Assembly: GCF_000412675.1 (NCBI RefSeq)
Contig: NC_021505.1
Location: 5,636,501 to 5,700,500, forward strand
Source: Pseudomonas putida NBRC 14164
GTDB taxonomy: Bacteria > Pseudomonadota > Gammaproteobacteria > Pseudomonadales > Pseudomonadaceae
Length of the DNA: 64,000 nucleotides
Reading direction: 5' to 3'
Shown one piece after another: positions 1-9,245 of this stretch. A program made the position numbers and the translations under genes. Numbering within the stretch: the first letter of the stretch is position 1; every line of letters starts with the position of its first letter. The notes under the pieces were generated by a model. It was not told where the DNA came from, did not search any database, and saw only the letters and a program-made list of their open reading frames with translations.

Positions 1-470
1 GGCTGATGGTGGAAACACACCAGGCAATGTCGTTCGCCCGCCTCTTTCAAGGCGGCTTCCAGCACTGCCAGCTGGTCACGCTCCAGCAGACCGTGTGTCG
101 CGCCATGCACCGCCGTGTTGAGCATGACAATACGCCAGGCGCCAACATCGGTGACTGCTTGCACCAGCTCCGGGGCCACTTCGGCCATGACCCGGGCCTC
201 GTCGTGGTTGCCCGGCAACCAGCGGGTGGGCACGGCAAACGGCGCAGTCAGATCCCGGAACGCTTCATAAGAAGCAACGCTGGCGTCCTGGGACAGATCA
301 CCCGTGCACAACAGCAAGTCGACAAGCGGTTGCTCGCGCCGCACCTGGGCCACCACATGGCGCAGGCTGTCACGGGTATTGAGGCCCAGCATGCTGCCGG
401 CCGGGTCGGCGAAAAGATGTGCGTCGGTCAGTTGCACCACATGAACAGGGCGCGTGTTGTCTGGGTACAT
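1..470 (-). CDS. cpdA: 3',5'-cyclic-AMP phosphodiesterase CpdA (3' end outside window)
   Basis: Class III cyclic nucleotide phosphodiesterase of the calcineurin-like metallophosphoesterase fold. It hydrolyses cAMP to AMP in the cytoplasm and so sets the cAMP level available to Vfr/Crp. The first ~156 residues are visible. They carry metal-binding motifs in family order: D16-x-H18, the GD pair near residue 57-58 (CTGDLSQD), GNHD at 87-90, and a CFHH stretch at the window edge. The ATG at 470 lies one base after the stop of the DUF1249 gene, so it is the last visible member of a nudF-yqiB-cpdA operon. The C-terminus, with the final GH-x-H motif, lies beyond base 1. Confidence 0.93.
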   Translation of the reverse strand, partial: MYPDNTRPVHVVQLTDAHLFADPAGSMLGLNTRDSLRHVVAQVRREQPLVDLLLCTGDLSQDASVASYEAFRDLTAPFAVPTRWLPGNHDEARVMAEVAPELVQAVTDVGAWRIVMLNTAVHGATHGLLERDQLAVLEAALKEAGERHCLVCFHHQ

Positions 471-471
471 G

Positions 472-924
472 TCAGCGAACGCTTGCCAGTTCGTGGCCAC
501 AAGCCAGGCAGTGGCTCAGCCATTCACCGAGGAACAGGTTGAGCTGGGCCTTTTCGTCCGGCTGGTGCATGGCCTCATTCGGATACGGGTAAATACTGCG
601 CAGGCGCCGGGTATGTTCGGCGCTGACCACTTCGGCCATGCGTGCATCATGGTACACCTGCACTTCCAGGTGCGGCACCGGCAGCCACGGCAGGCTGTGC
701 TCCTGGCGCACATGCAGGGTGGTGGTGTACGGGCAGGCCAGCACCACGTCCAGTACCAGCACGCCGAGCATCTGGTCGCCCTGGGTCATGCCGATGCGGC
801 GCGAGCTCTGGGTGGTACGCATGTCGGGCAACAGGCGCATCAGCCGGGCGTAGTTGGCCTCGCAGGCAGCCTGCAGCCCGACCAGGTCGACTCGATAGCG
901 CTCGCGCAGCAGGTTCACTTCCAC
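472..924 (-). CDS. yqiB: DUF1249 family protein (YqiB-like)
   Basis: Conserved 150-residue cytoplasmic protein of the DUF1249/YqiB family, whose molecular function is unknown. It sits between nudF and cpdA, the arrangement usual in gammaproteobacteria. The likely start is a GTG at 924, lying inside the end of nudF (10-bp overlap), so translation is probably coupled. No signal peptide or membrane segment is seen. The central region is rich in aromatic and charged residues (for example EVQVYHDARMAEVV). The family assignment is from recall of sequence and context. Confidence 0.85.
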   Translation of the reverse strand: MEVNLLRERYRVDLVGLQAACEANYARLMRLLPDMRTTQSSRRIGMTQGDQMLGVLVLDVVLACPYTTTLHVRQEHSLPWLPVPHLEVQVYHDARMAEVVSAEHTRRLRSIYPYPNEAMHQPDEKAQLNLFLGEWLSHCLACGHELASVR

Positions 925-1532
925 ATACCTCGTACTTCGTCACGGTTCAGCGCCAGCCATTGCAAGCCGATGATAGTCGCCGCGTTGCAGATGCGCCCGT
1001 CGCGCACCGCCTGCAAGGCATCCTCGAACGACCACACGCGCACGCGGATGTCTTCGCCCTCTTCTTCCAGGCCATGCAGCCCGCCCGCGCCCTCGCTGCT
1101 GCAACGGCCAAGGAACAGGTGAACGTACTCGTCACTGCCGCCCGGCGACGGGAAGTAGCGGGTCATCGGCCACAAGGCGCTGAACGTCAGGCCGGCTTCT
1201 TCCTCGGCTTCGCGGTGGGCGACTTCCTCGGGTTGCTCATCCTTGTCGATCAGCCCGGCAACCATCTCGATCAGCCAGGGGTTGGCGACCTTGTCCAGTG
1301 CGCCGACGCGGAACTGCTCGATCAGCACCACTTCGTCGCGCAACGGGTCGTAAGGCAGCACACACACCGCATCATGGCGCACAAACAGTTCGCGGCTGAT
1401 CTCGCGGCCCATACCCCCGGCAAACAGCTCGTGGCGCAGGTGCACCTTGTCGAGCTTGTAGAAGCCCTGGAAGCAGTTGGCCCGCTTGACGATCTCGACC
1501 GCCTTGGGCACCGAATTCAACGTGTCTGACAT
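915..1532 (-). CDS. nudF: ADP-ribose pyrophosphatase NudF (Nudix hydrolase)
   Basis: Nudix hydrolase of 205 residues that cleaves ADP-ribose to AMP and ribose-5-phosphate. The Nudix box is intact: a G-x5-E-x7-RE-x2-EE-x-G pattern runs through GLIDKDEQPEE and REAEEEAGL near residues 100-122. The start at 1532 (MSDTLNS) is chosen because GAGGA lies about 7 nt upstream; an in-frame codon 24 bp further out has no such site. It is the first gene of the nudF-yqiB-cpdA operon. Confidence 0.94.
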   Translation of the reverse strand: MSDTLNSVPKAVEIVKRANCFQGFYKLDKVHLRHELFAGGMGREISRELFVRHDAVCVLPYDPLRDEVVLIEQFRVGALDKVANPWLIEMVAGLIDKDEQPEEVAHREAEEEAGLTFSALWPMTRYFPSPGGSDEYVHLFLGRCSSEGAGGLHGLEEEGEDIRVRVWSFEDALQAVRDGRICNAATIIGLQWLALNRDEVRGMWK

Positions 1533-1717
1533 GGAAATCCTCGTTACCTCAATCACCGCATCGCGCCATCCTACTCTGCACGCTTTCGCGTTTCACCCCT
1601 TTCCGGCAACCGTTCGCACACTCGGGACAGCGCGTCTTCACTCTGTTAGCTTAGTGGCGAACTGAAGGCCGCGCAGACGGTCAAAGGCCGACTTTTCCCT
1701 GTTCTGCAAGGATCATC

Positions 1718-2464
1718 ATGACACTTGTCAAACTGACTTCCGTGGCCGTGCTGGCACTCGCTCTGGGCGCCTGCCAGAGCCTGTTCACGCCCAACTACCG
1801 GACCCCGCTCGAGGTCAAGCGCGACGCCTGGGAGCATGTCAAACCCGGCTGCAGCGAAAGCGACTGCCCGCTGGTGAACATCGACATGGTCCACTTCCCG
1901 GCCCTGCCCGCGCTCGACGGCATCGTCGAAAAACGCCTTCTGCAACTGACCGAAGACAATCAGCATGGCACCGCGCCAAGCACCTTGCAGGCCTACGAAC
2001 AGCAATACCTGGCCAGTGCCGACAAACGTAACAGCAGTTATCTGCAAGCCAAGGTACGTGAGCAGCATGACGGCCTGGTGATCATCGAGTTGTCCAGCTA
2101 CCTGGACAGCGGTGGCGCCCACGGCATGCCTGGGCGCGGCTTCATCAACTATTCGCGCAAGATGGACAAGGTGCTGACCCTGCAGGACATGCTGGTGCCA
2201 GGCCAAGAGGACACCTTCTGGAAAACCGTCGAGGAGTCGCACCGCGCCTGGCTGATGAGCGTGGGCATGGACAAGGACGCCGAGTTCGTCAAAACCTGGC
2301 CGTTCAAGAAGTCGCCGCACATCGCCCTGACGTACGGCGCAGTAGTGGTCAAGTACGAGGTCTATGCCATCGCGCCCTATTCCATGGGCCACGTGGAACT
2401 GAAGATCCCCTACCCACGCCTGAACGGCGTACTCAAGCCTGAACTGTTTCCCGGCCGCGGCTAA
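1718..2464 (+). CDS. DUF3298-type periplasmic lipoprotein
   Basis: Putative lipoprotein of 248 residues. The N-terminus has a short signal peptide ending in a lipobox (LALGAC, Cys19), so it should be lipidated and membrane-anchored in the periplasm. The C-terminal half resembles the DUF3298/RsiV-like domain, with the family-typical SGGAHG followed by a VLTLQDML stretch. Known members of this fold include lysozyme-binding RsiV, but a binding role here is only inference. The gene ends tail-to-tail with cytX with a 32-bp overlap, so transcripts from the two strands collide. Confidence 0.82.
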   Translation: MTLVKLTSVAVLALALGACQSLFTPNYRTPLEVKRDAWEHVKPGCSESDCPLVNIDMVHFPALPALDGIVEKRLLQLTEDNQHGTAPSTLQAYEQQYLASADKRNSSYLQAKVREQHDGLVIIELSSYLDSGGAHGMPGRGFINYSRKMDKVLTLQDMLVPGQEDTFWKTVEESHRAWLMSVGMDKDAEFVKTWPFKKSPHIALTYGAVVVKYEVYAIAPYSMGHVELKIPYPRLNGVLKPELFPGRG

Positions 2465-3716
2465 GGCTCAGTAACCCATGCAGCACACCTGCCAGCAGCA
2501 ATGCTGGCAGGGTAGCCCCCAGCTCCGGTGCCTGCGCGGCAATCAGGTGGTAGACCGCCACCCCCGCAAACCAGGCCACCAGCGCCTGCCAGTGCAAGCC
2601 GCCGACCTGTGCCGGCAAGCGGCGACGACGAACCACGTAGTGGTCCATCAACACCACGCCGAACAGCGGCGCGAACACCGAACCGATCAGCAGCAGGAAG
2701 TTCTCGTACTGGGCCAGTGGCGCCAGCAGGGCGATCAGGGTGCACAGCACGCCGATGGCCAGCGCCAGGTGCTCGACCTTCACAGGCACCAGCACGCCGG
2801 TGGAAACCGCTGCGGAGTGGATGTCGGCGAAGGCCTTTTCCGACTCGTCCAGCAGAATGAGCAGCAACGGAATGCCCATGCCGGCGCCGGCCAGGGCCAG
2901 CAGCAGGGCATTGACCTCGCCACTGGCAGCGAAGGCCAGGGTGTAGGCCACGCCCAGGCTCATCAGCCAGGTGTTGCCGATGAAATAGCCAATGACCGTG
3001 CCGCCGAACACGTGCTTGCCGTTGCGGGCGAAGCGCGAGTAGTCGGCGATCAGCGGCAGCCAGGACAGCGGCATGGCGATGACGATGTCGAAGCCCACGG
3101 CCAGCGACATCGAACCGTCACCGGCGCGGCCCCACAGTTCAGCCAGGTCGGCCTTGGCGAACAGGTTCCAGGTCAGCCACAGGCAAGCCCCCAGCAGCAC
3201 CCAGATACCCCAGGCGCGCAGCACCTTGCGCACGAAGGCCAGCGGCCCGCTGACGGCCAGCAAGGTGGCCAGGGCACCGAAACACAGGGTCCAGAGCATC
3301 GGGCTGTTCCAGGCACTGTCTTCGCCGAACGCGCGCGCGCCCAGCAGGCTGGCGGCGTCGCGCATGACAATGATCTCGAATGCGCCCCAACCTACCAGTT
3401 GCAGCAGGTTGAGCACAGCCGGCAAGCGCGCACCATGGCTGCCCAGGCTGAGCTTCAGGGTGCCCATGGCCGAAAGACCGGTGTCGCTGCCGATGACACC
3501 GGCGGCGCCCAGCAACAGCACACCCACGCCGGTGCCCAGGGCGATGGCCAGCACCGCGCCGGCAAGGCCAAGGCCTGGGGCGAGCATGGCGCCGACTTGC
3601 AGCACCATCAGGCCGATGCCAAGGGAGAACCACAACGAGAACAGGTCGCGGGCGCCGAAGATGCGCTGGTGGGTGGGGACCGGGTGGTCGGGGGAGAACT
3701 GGCTGGGTGATGTCAT
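2433..3716 (-). CDS. cytX: Putative hydroxymethylpyrimidine transporter CytX (NCS1 family)
   Basis: NCS1-family (purine/cytosine permease-like) transporter of 427 residues with about 12 predicted membrane helices. The N-terminal segment (FSLWFSLGIGLMVLQVGAML) and the LSWLPLIADYSR region around residues 190-215 fit the CytX subgroup. That subgroup is repeatedly found under TPP control and is assigned uptake of the thiamine precursor HMP. Here it lies 165 bp downstream of thiC on the same strand, which supports that role. The start MTSPSQ at 3716 is preferred over in-frame codons further upstream, which lie inside a REP element. Confidence 0.85.
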   Translation of the reverse strand: MTSPSQFSPDHPVPTHQRIFGARDLFSLWFSLGIGLMVLQVGAMLAPGLGLAGAVLAIALGTGVGVLLLGAAGVIGSDTGLSAMGTLKLSLGSHGARLPAVLNLLQLVGWGAFEIIVMRDAASLLGARAFGEDSAWNSPMLWTLCFGALATLLAVSGPLAFVRKVLRAWGIWVLLGACLWLTWNLFAKADLAELWGRAGDGSMSLAVGFDIVIAMPLSWLPLIADYSRFARNGKHVFGGTVIGYFIGNTWLMSLGVAYTLAFAASGEVNALLLALAGAGMGIPLLLILLDESEKAFADIHSAAVSTGVLVPVKVEHLALAIGVLCTLIALLAPLAQYENFLLLIGSVFAPLFGVVLMDHYVVRRRRLPAQVGGLHWQALVAWFAGVAVYHLIAAQAPELGATLPALLLAGVLHGLLSLSRGRETVQA

Positions 3717-3772
3717 GGTTGGCGCTCGCCGGCAATGTTGTTGGTGTTCTTGGCGAGGACTTCGTCCTCGAA

Positions 3773-3854
3773 TCGCGACGCAAGGCCGTTCCCACAAGGG
3801 CCGCGCAGGCCTTGAACCTTGTGCGGTCCCTGTGGGAGCGGCCTTGTGTCGCGA
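3773..3854. repeat. REP inverted pair between thiC and cytX
   Basis: Two REP half-sites in inverted orientation, 3773-3796 and 3831-3854, share a core of CGCAAGGCCG with CTCCCACA or its complement. A further stem, GGGGCCGC-aca-GCGGCCCC, lies at 3856-3874. It sits between two co-oriented genes and could dampen thiC readthrough into cytX or protect the thiC 3' end. Confidence 0.8.
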
Positions 3855-3881
3855 AGGGGCCGCACAGCGGCCCCAGCGTTC

Positions 3882-5762
3882 TTACACTTTCTGGTACAGC
3901 TGGCTGCCTTCCTGGCGGAAACGCTCGGCCTGCTCACGCATGCCTTGCTCGACCGTCACATCCACAGCCTCGATCTTGGCAGCGTACTCACGCACTTCCT
4001 GGGTGATTTTCATCGAGCAGAACTTCGGCCCGCACATCGAGCAGAAGTGCGCAACCTTGGCCGATTCCTTCGGCAGGGTCTCGTCGTGGAAGGCACGGGC
4101 GGTGTCCGGGTCCAGGCCGAGGTTGAACTGGTCTTCCCAGCGGAACTCGAAGCGTGCCTTGGACAGGGCGTTGTCGCGAATCTGCGCGCCTGGGTGGCCC
4201 TTGGCAAGGTCGGCGGCGTGGGCGGCGATCTTGTAGGTGATGATGCCGGTCTTGACGTCGTCCTTGTTCGGCAGGCCCAGGTGTTCCTTGGGCGTGACGT
4301 AGCAGAGCATGGCGCAACCGAACCAGCCGATCATCGCCGCACCAATGCCCGAGGTGATGTGGTCGTAGCCCGGTGCAATGTCGGTGGTCAGCGGGCCGAG
4401 GGTGTAGAACGGCGCCTCGTCGCAGCACTCCAGCTGCTTGTCCATGTTCTCCTTGATCAACTGCATCGGCACGTGGCCCGGGCCTTCGATCATGCACTGC
4501 ACGTCGTGCTTCCAGGCAATCTTGGTCAGCTCGCCGAGGGTTTCCAGCTCACCGAACTGCGCAGCGTCGTTGGCGTCGGCGATCGAGCCGGGGCGCAGGC
4601 CGTCACCCAGCGAGAAGCTGACGTCGTAGGCCTTCATGATTTCGCAGATTTCGTCGAAGTGCGTGTACAGGAAGTTTTCCTTGTGGTGCGCCAGGCACCA
4701 CTTGGCCATGATCGAGCCACCGCGGCTGACGATACCGGTGACGCGCTTGGCGGTCAGCGGCACATAGCGCAGCAGCACACCGGCATGGATGGTGAAGTAG
4801 TCCACGCCCTGCTCGGCCTGCTCGATCAGGGTGTCGCGGAACAGCTCCCAGGTCAGGTCTTCGGCCACGCCGTTGACCTTTTCCAGGGCCTGGTAGATCG
4901 GCACGGTACCAATCGGCACCGGCGAGTTGCGGATGATCCACTCGCGGGTTTCGTGAATGTGCTTGCCGGTGGACAGGTCCATGACCGTGTCCGAGCCCCA
5001 GCGGATGCCCCAGGTCAGCTTGGCCACTTCTTCCTCGATCGAGGACCCCAGGGCACTGTTGCCGATGTTGCCGTTGATCTTCACCAGGAAGTTGCGGCCG
5101 ATGATCATCGGCTCGACTTCAGGGTGGTTGATGTTGGCCGGAATGATCGCGCGGCCACGGGCGATTTCCTGGCGGACGAATTCGGGGGTGATTTCTTTCG
5201 GGATGTTGGCACCGAAGCTGTGGCCGGCGTGCTGCTCATTCAGCAAGCCAGCGGCGCGGGCTTCTTGCAGCTTCATGTTCTCGCGGATGGCGACGTATTC
5301 CATCTCGGCGGTGATGATGCCCTGGCGGGCATAGTGCATCTGCGAGACGTTGGCGCCAGCCTTGGCACGGCGCGGGTTGCGCACGTGGGCGAAACGCAGC
5401 TTGGCCAGTTCGGCGTCGTTCAGGCGCTGCTGACCGAAGTCGGAGCTGAGCCCGCCCAGGCGCTCGGTGTCACCGCGCGCCTCGATCCACGCCGAACGCA
5501 CGTCGGCCAGGCCCTTGCGCACATCAATGATCACATCGGGGTCGGTGTATGGGCCGGACGTGTCGTAAACCAGTACCGGCGCGTTGGTCTCGCCGCCGAA
5601 ATCGGTTGGGGTATCGTCCAGGCTGATTTCACGCATGGGCACGCGGATGTCCGGGCGCGAGCCTTCGACATAGATCTTGCGCGAGCGCGGGAAGGGTTGC
5701 ACGGACTGCTGATCGACTTGTGCCGATTCGCTGAGGTTGATCGCTTTTTCTTGTTTGGTCAT
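3882..5762 (-). CDS. thiC: Phosphomethylpyrimidine synthase ThiC
   Basis: Radical-SAM enzyme of 626 residues that converts aminoimidazole ribotide to HMP phosphate in thiamine biosynthesis. Near the C-terminus it has the cysteine motif C-x2-C-x4-C (CSMCGPKFC), which holds the 4Fe-4S cluster. Other conserved blocks are NINHPEVEPMIIGRNFLVKI and EGPGHVPM. The ATG at 5762 (MTKQEK) gives the usual family length. A TPP riboswitch lies 167 bp upstream, so expression should fall when thiamine pyrophosphate is plentiful. Confidence 0.98.
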   Translation of the reverse strand: MTKQEKAINLSESAQVDQQSVQPFPRSRKIYVEGSRPDIRVPMREISLDDTPTDFGGETNAPVLVYDTSGPYTDPDVIIDVRKGLADVRSAWIEARGDTERLGGLSSDFGQQRLNDAELAKLRFAHVRNPRRAKAGANVSQMHYARQGIITAEMEYVAIRENMKLQEARAAGLLNEQHAGHSFGANIPKEITPEFVRQEIARGRAIIPANINHPEVEPMIIGRNFLVKINGNIGNSALGSSIEEEVAKLTWGIRWGSDTVMDLSTGKHIHETREWIIRNSPVPIGTVPIYQALEKVNGVAEDLTWELFRDTLIEQAEQGVDYFTIHAGVLLRYVPLTAKRVTGIVSRGGSIMAKWCLAHHKENFLYTHFDEICEIMKAYDVSFSLGDGLRPGSIADANDAAQFGELETLGELTKIAWKHDVQCMIEGPGHVPMQLIKENMDKQLECCDEAPFYTLGPLTTDIAPGYDHITSGIGAAMIGWFGCAMLCYVTPKEHLGLPNKDDVKTGIITYKIAAHAADLAKGHPGAQIRDNALSKARFEFRWEDQFNLGLDPDTARAFHDETLPKESAKVAHFCSMCGPKFCSMKITQEVREYAAKIEAVDVTVEQGMREQAERFRQEGSQLYQKV

Positions 5763-5928
5763 CACAGGCTCTCCAGACGGCTTCCTAGCAGTGGAATGTC
5801 GGGGAGAACCTGAAAAGCGCGGACGCACCCATGGACGAGTGCAGTGCCGGATATGGGGGTGCCTGAAGCTGCATGCAGCTGCGACATTCCCGGACCTGGC
5901 ACAAGAGGCTCCCCGGGAAGGCGAGCAA

Positions 5929-6019
5929 TCTTGTTCCCTACGCAGGCGCTAACCTGATCAGGTTCAACGGGATCCGCACCTCTGCGATCTCAGCCTTTGC
6001 TTCAAGGCACCCCGACAAG
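5929..6019 (-). promoter_or_regulatory. TPP (thi-box) riboswitch upstream of thiC
   Basis: On the minus strand the leader contains the diagnostic thi-box segments in order: GGGGTGC at the 5' side, GGCTGAGAT, then CCTGATCAGGTTAGCGCCTG and CGTAGGGAACAAG. No T-rich terminator hairpin is obvious between the aptamer and thiC, so translational or Rho-linked control is more likely than intrinsic termination. It should govern thiC and probably cytX. Confidence 0.96.
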
Positions 6020-6028
6020 AACATGCGC

Positions 6029-6058
6029 AGTCTAGACTGGAGTGGTCGGCAAAGCCAA
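6029..6058 (-). promoter_or_regulatory. Candidate sigma-70 promoter for the thiC leader
   Basis: On the minus strand TTGGCT (6053-6058) and TAGACT (6029-6034) are 18 bp apart. Transcription would begin about 10 bp before the riboswitch. Each hexamer matches four of six consensus positions. This is a by-eye prediction supported mainly by its position. Confidence 0.4.
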
Positions 6059-6184
6059 GCGGGTAAATGCGCGGTTGATGAAAGGCATACCGGGCGATTG
6101 TTGCCAGGGGCGCATGGCACTACACTGGCCCGTCACTCGATACTCAACAGTTCAGTAATTAAATTTCGTACAAGGATTGCCTCT

Positions 6185-7618
6185 ATGCTGCGCAAACTCT
6201 CACTGGCGATTGCCGTGTCTTGTGCGTCCAACGGAGTGGCCTGGGCAGTGGACGTGCCCTCGACAGTCAAGACCGACCTGGTCAGCGTTTATCAGGAAGC
6301 GGTAGACAACAACGCCGACCTGGCTGCGGCACGCGCCGATTATGGCGCCCGCCGCGAAGTGGTACCGCAGGCCCGCGCCGGGTTGCTGCCAAACCTCTCG
6401 GCCGATGCCGAGATGCTGAACACCCGCACCAAGCTGGACGAGCCTTCCATCACCTCCAACCGCAGCGGCAACTCATGGAGCGCGACCTTGGCCCAGCCAA
6501 TCTTCCGCGCTGATCGCTGGTTCCAGCTGCAGGCGGCCGAAGCAGTCAACGAACAGGCCGCGCTGGAGCTGTCGGCCACTGAACAGAACCTGATCCTGCA
6601 AACCGCGCAAAACTACTTCGCCGTGCTGCGCGCGCAGGACAACCTGGCCGCCACCAAGGCCGAAGAATCCGCGTTCAAGCGCCAGCTGGACCAGTCCAAC
6701 GAACGCTTCGATGTGGGCCTGTCGGACAAGACCGACGTGCTGCAATCCCAGGCCAGCTATGACACGGCCCGCGCCAACCGGATCATCGCCGAGCGCCAGG
6801 TACAGGATGCCTTTGAAGCGCTGGTCACCCTGACAAACCGTGAATACACCTCGATTCAAGGCGTGGTGCATACCCTGCCGGTGCAGGTACCTACGCCAAA
6901 CGACGCCAAGGCCTGGGTCGAAACCGCCGGCCGCCAGAACCTCAACCTGCTGGCCACCAACTATGCGGTTTCCGCCGCCGAAGAGACCCTGCGCCAGCGC
7001 AAGGCCGGCCATGCGCCGACCCTGGATGCAGTGGCCAAGTACCAGAAGGGTGACAACGACAACCTGGGCTTTACCAACCCTTCGCAATTGGGCGTGCGCT
7101 ACAGCGGCGACGTCGAGCAGACTAGCGTTGGCCTGCAGCTGAATATCCCGATCTACAGCGGCGGCCTGACCAGCTCGCAGGTACGCGAGGCCTACCAGCG
7201 CCTGAGCCAGAGCGAGCAGCAGCGTGAAAGCCTGCGCCGCCAGGTGGTGGAAAACACCCGCAACCTGCACCGCGCGGTGAACACCGATGTGGAACAGGTG
7301 CAAGCACGCAAGCAGTCGATCATCTCCAACCAGAGCGCGCTGGAAGCCACCGAAATCGGCTACCAGGTGGGTACCCGCAACATCGTCGACGTGCTCGATG
7401 CCCAGCGCCAGCTGTACACCTCGGTGCGCGACTACAACAACAGCCGCTATGACTACATCCTCGACAACCTGAGCCTGAAGCAGGCGGCCGGCACCCTCAG
7501 CCCGCAAGACCTGCAGGACCTCAAGCGTTACCTGAAACCGGACTACAACCCGGACAAGGACTTCCTGCCGCCAGACCTGGCTGCAGCAGCGGCCAAGAAC
7601 TTTGAGCGCCGCCCTTGA
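6185..7618 (+). CDS. tolC: TolC family outer membrane channel
   Basis: Outer membrane efflux and secretion duct of 477 residues. It has a signal peptide (MLRKLSLAIAVSCASNGVAWA) followed by two outer-membrane efflux protein repeats, the second around residues 255-440. Heptad-rich helical stretches are typical of the periplasmic tunnel. AAGGA at 6172-6176 sets the ATG at 6185; the frame stays open upstream to 5873, but that part crosses the thiC riboswitch. TolC works with RND or ABC pumps and type I secretion systems encoded elsewhere. Confidence 0.95.
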   Translation: MLRKLSLAIAVSCASNGVAWAVDVPSTVKTDLVSVYQEAVDNNADLAAARADYGARREVVPQARAGLLPNLSADAEMLNTRTKLDEPSITSNRSGNSWSATLAQPIFRADRWFQLQAAEAVNEQAALELSATEQNLILQTAQNYFAVLRAQDNLAATKAEESAFKRQLDQSNERFDVGLSDKTDVLQSQASYDTARANRIIAERQVQDAFEALVTLTNREYTSIQGVVHTLPVQVPTPNDAKAWVETAGRQNLNLLATNYAVSAAEETLRQRKAGHAPTLDAVAKYQKGDNDNLGFTNPSQLGVRYSGDVEQTSVGLQLNIPIYSGGLTSSQVREAYQRLSQSEQQRESLRRQVVENTRNLHRAVNTDVEQVQARKQSIISNQSALEATEIGYQVGTRNIVDVLDAQRQLYTSVRDYNNSRYDYILDNLSLKQAAGTLSPQDLQDLKRYLKPDYNPDKDFLPPDLAAAAAKNFERRP

Positions 7619-7657
7619 AACAGGGGTGTATTGCTCACAGACCGGGTTGCTTTTGAT

Positions 7658-7751
7658 GGCCTCATCGCCGGCAAGCCAGCTCCCACAGGTTCCTCACTGG
7701 CCTCAAGCCTTGTGCAGCCCCTGTGGGAGCTGGCTTGCCGGCGATGAGGCC
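7658..7751. repeat. REP inverted pair between convergent tolC and waaA
   Basis: Two 31-bp arms (7658-7688 and 7721-7751) are near-perfect inverted copies built on GCCGGCAAGCCAGCTCCCACA. The location between two convergent gene ends is typical for REP pairs and may provide bidirectional 3'-end protection. Confidence 0.88.
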
Positions 7752-7770
7752 AGGAAAACCAAAGCAAAAG

Positions 7771-9042
7771 TCAGTGGATAAGCGCATCCAGGCCATCGAG
7801 CAAGCGCTGCAACGCGCCCTGATTGGCCCGCATCACCGCCCTGCCCGCCTCGCCCATGCGCTGGGCGTCCTGCGGCAGTTCCACCAGACGGCGCACCGCA
7901 CCGGCCAGCCCGTCAGCATCATCAATCTGCTGCAACGCACCCGCCTCGCGCAGCATCGCGCTGATTTCGAGGAAGTTGAACACATGCGGCCCCATGAGCA
8001 CCGGCAACGCCAGCGCCGCAGGCTCCAACGGATTGTGCCCACCGGTCGGCACCAGGCTGCCACCGACGAAGGCAATGTCGGCCAGGGCATACAGGAACAG
8101 CAGTTCGCCCATGGTGTCGCCCAGCAACACGCGGGTTTGCGCATCGACCGGCGCTGCCGAAGAACGGCGCACGGTGGTGAATTGCTCGCTGCACAGCGCA
8201 TGCACCGCATTGAAGCGCTCGGGATGGCGCGGCACCAGGATCAGCAAGGCATCGCCATGCACCTGCAACAATTGCCGATGCGCCCGCAAAATCAGCGCAT
8301 CCTCGCCGTCATGGGTACTGGCGGCAATCCACACCGGGCGCTGTTCGGCCCCCCACTGCTCACGCAATGCCCTGGCACGCGGTAGCAGTTGCTCATCGAT
8401 CTTCAGGTCGAACTTGATCGAGCCGGTGACCTGCACGCACTCAGGGCGCGCCCCCAGGTCACGAAAGCGTTGCGCCTCGGTTTCGGTCTGCACGGCGATC
8501 AGGCTCATTTCCGCCAGCATCGGCCGAGTCAGTTTGGCAAAGCGCCCGTAGCCGCGTGCCGAACGCTCGGACAATCGCGCGTTGGCCAGCGCCACCGGAA
8601 TCCCGCGTTTGGCGCACTGGTGGATATGGTTGGGCCACAGCTCGGTTTCCATGATGATGCCAAGCTTCGGCTGCACATGGTCGAGAAATCGCCCGGCCGC
8701 CCACGGCAGATCGTAGGGCAGGTAGCAATGCTGTACGCGTGGTTCGTCGGCGAAAATGGCGCGAATACGCTCGGAACCGGTCGGTGTCATGCAGGTAAGC
8801 GTGATCGGCAATTCCGGGTAGGCCTTGAGCAAGGCACGCACCATGGGCGCGGCAGCAATGCTCTCGCCAACCGACACAGCATGTACCCAGATGCCGCCCT
8901 GGCGCATTGCCGGCAGCTTGCAAGCAAAGCGCTCGCCGATGCGTTGCCCATAGGCAGGCGCCTTGCGTGCGCGCAGGTACAGGCGCAGCGCAACCAGCGG
9001 CAGGCCCAGGTGAAACAGCAAGGTATAGAGAGTTCTGTTCAT
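7771..9042 (-). CDS. waaA: 3-deoxy-D-manno-octulosonic acid transferase WaaA (KdtA)
   Basis: Inner-membrane-anchored glycosyltransferase (GT30) of 423 residues that transfers Kdo from CMP-Kdo onto lipid IVA. The N-terminal hydrophobic stretch (TLYTLLFHLGLPLVAL) is the membrane anchor. The SVGE motif near residue 58 carries the conserved glutamate thought to act as catalytic base. GSIKFD and SLVPTGGHNPLEPAA are family signatures in the second domain. The ribosome-binding site is weak, but the N-terminus aligns with the family. Confidence 0.96.
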   Translation of the reverse strand: MNRTLYTLLFHLGLPLVALRLYLRARKAPAYGQRIGERFACKLPAMRQGGIWVHAVSVGESIAAAPMVRALLKAYPELPITLTCMTPTGSERIRAIFADEPRVQHCYLPYDLPWAAGRFLDHVQPKLGIIMETELWPNHIHQCAKRGIPVALANARLSERSARGYGRFAKLTRPMLAEMSLIAVQTETEAQRFRDLGARPECVQVTGSIKFDLKIDEQLLPRARALREQWGAEQRPVWIAASTHDGEDALILRAHRQLLQVHGDALLILVPRHPERFNAVHALCSEQFTTVRRSSAAPVDAQTRVLLGDTMGELLFLYALADIAFVGGSLVPTGGHNPLEPAALALPVLMGPHVFNFLEISAMLREAGALQQIDDADGLAGAVRRLVELPQDAQRMGEAGRAVMRANQGALQRLLDGLDALIH

Positions 9043-9245
9043 GGCGGCTGAGTTTATCTCGAATCAGCTAAAAAAGCTGACCGATCAATGCATTTTTTGG
9101 TCGTGTTGTTTCACAAAGGTGTCCGTTCACATTCGACTGGCGCAGCTCTGCAAAACAAGCAACTGGTATTTTTGCCAGTTCCAAAACCCTGAAATCTTCG
9201 ACAAGGTGCTGGACTCAACCACAGTACAATATAAAAAACCTGATC
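9043..9245. other. AT-rich spacer upstream of the RHS-core gene
   Basis: About 200 bp of markedly lower GC than the flanks. The frame of the next gene is open back to 9081 without an ATG. Short frames on both strands lack ribosome-binding sites. It may hold the promoter of the RHS gene, but none is clear. Confidence 0.4.

Noticed and set aside
3819..5813. A 664-codon open frame on the plus strand opposite thiC
   Set aside because: Same GC-driven shadow effect; thiC on the other strand is certain.
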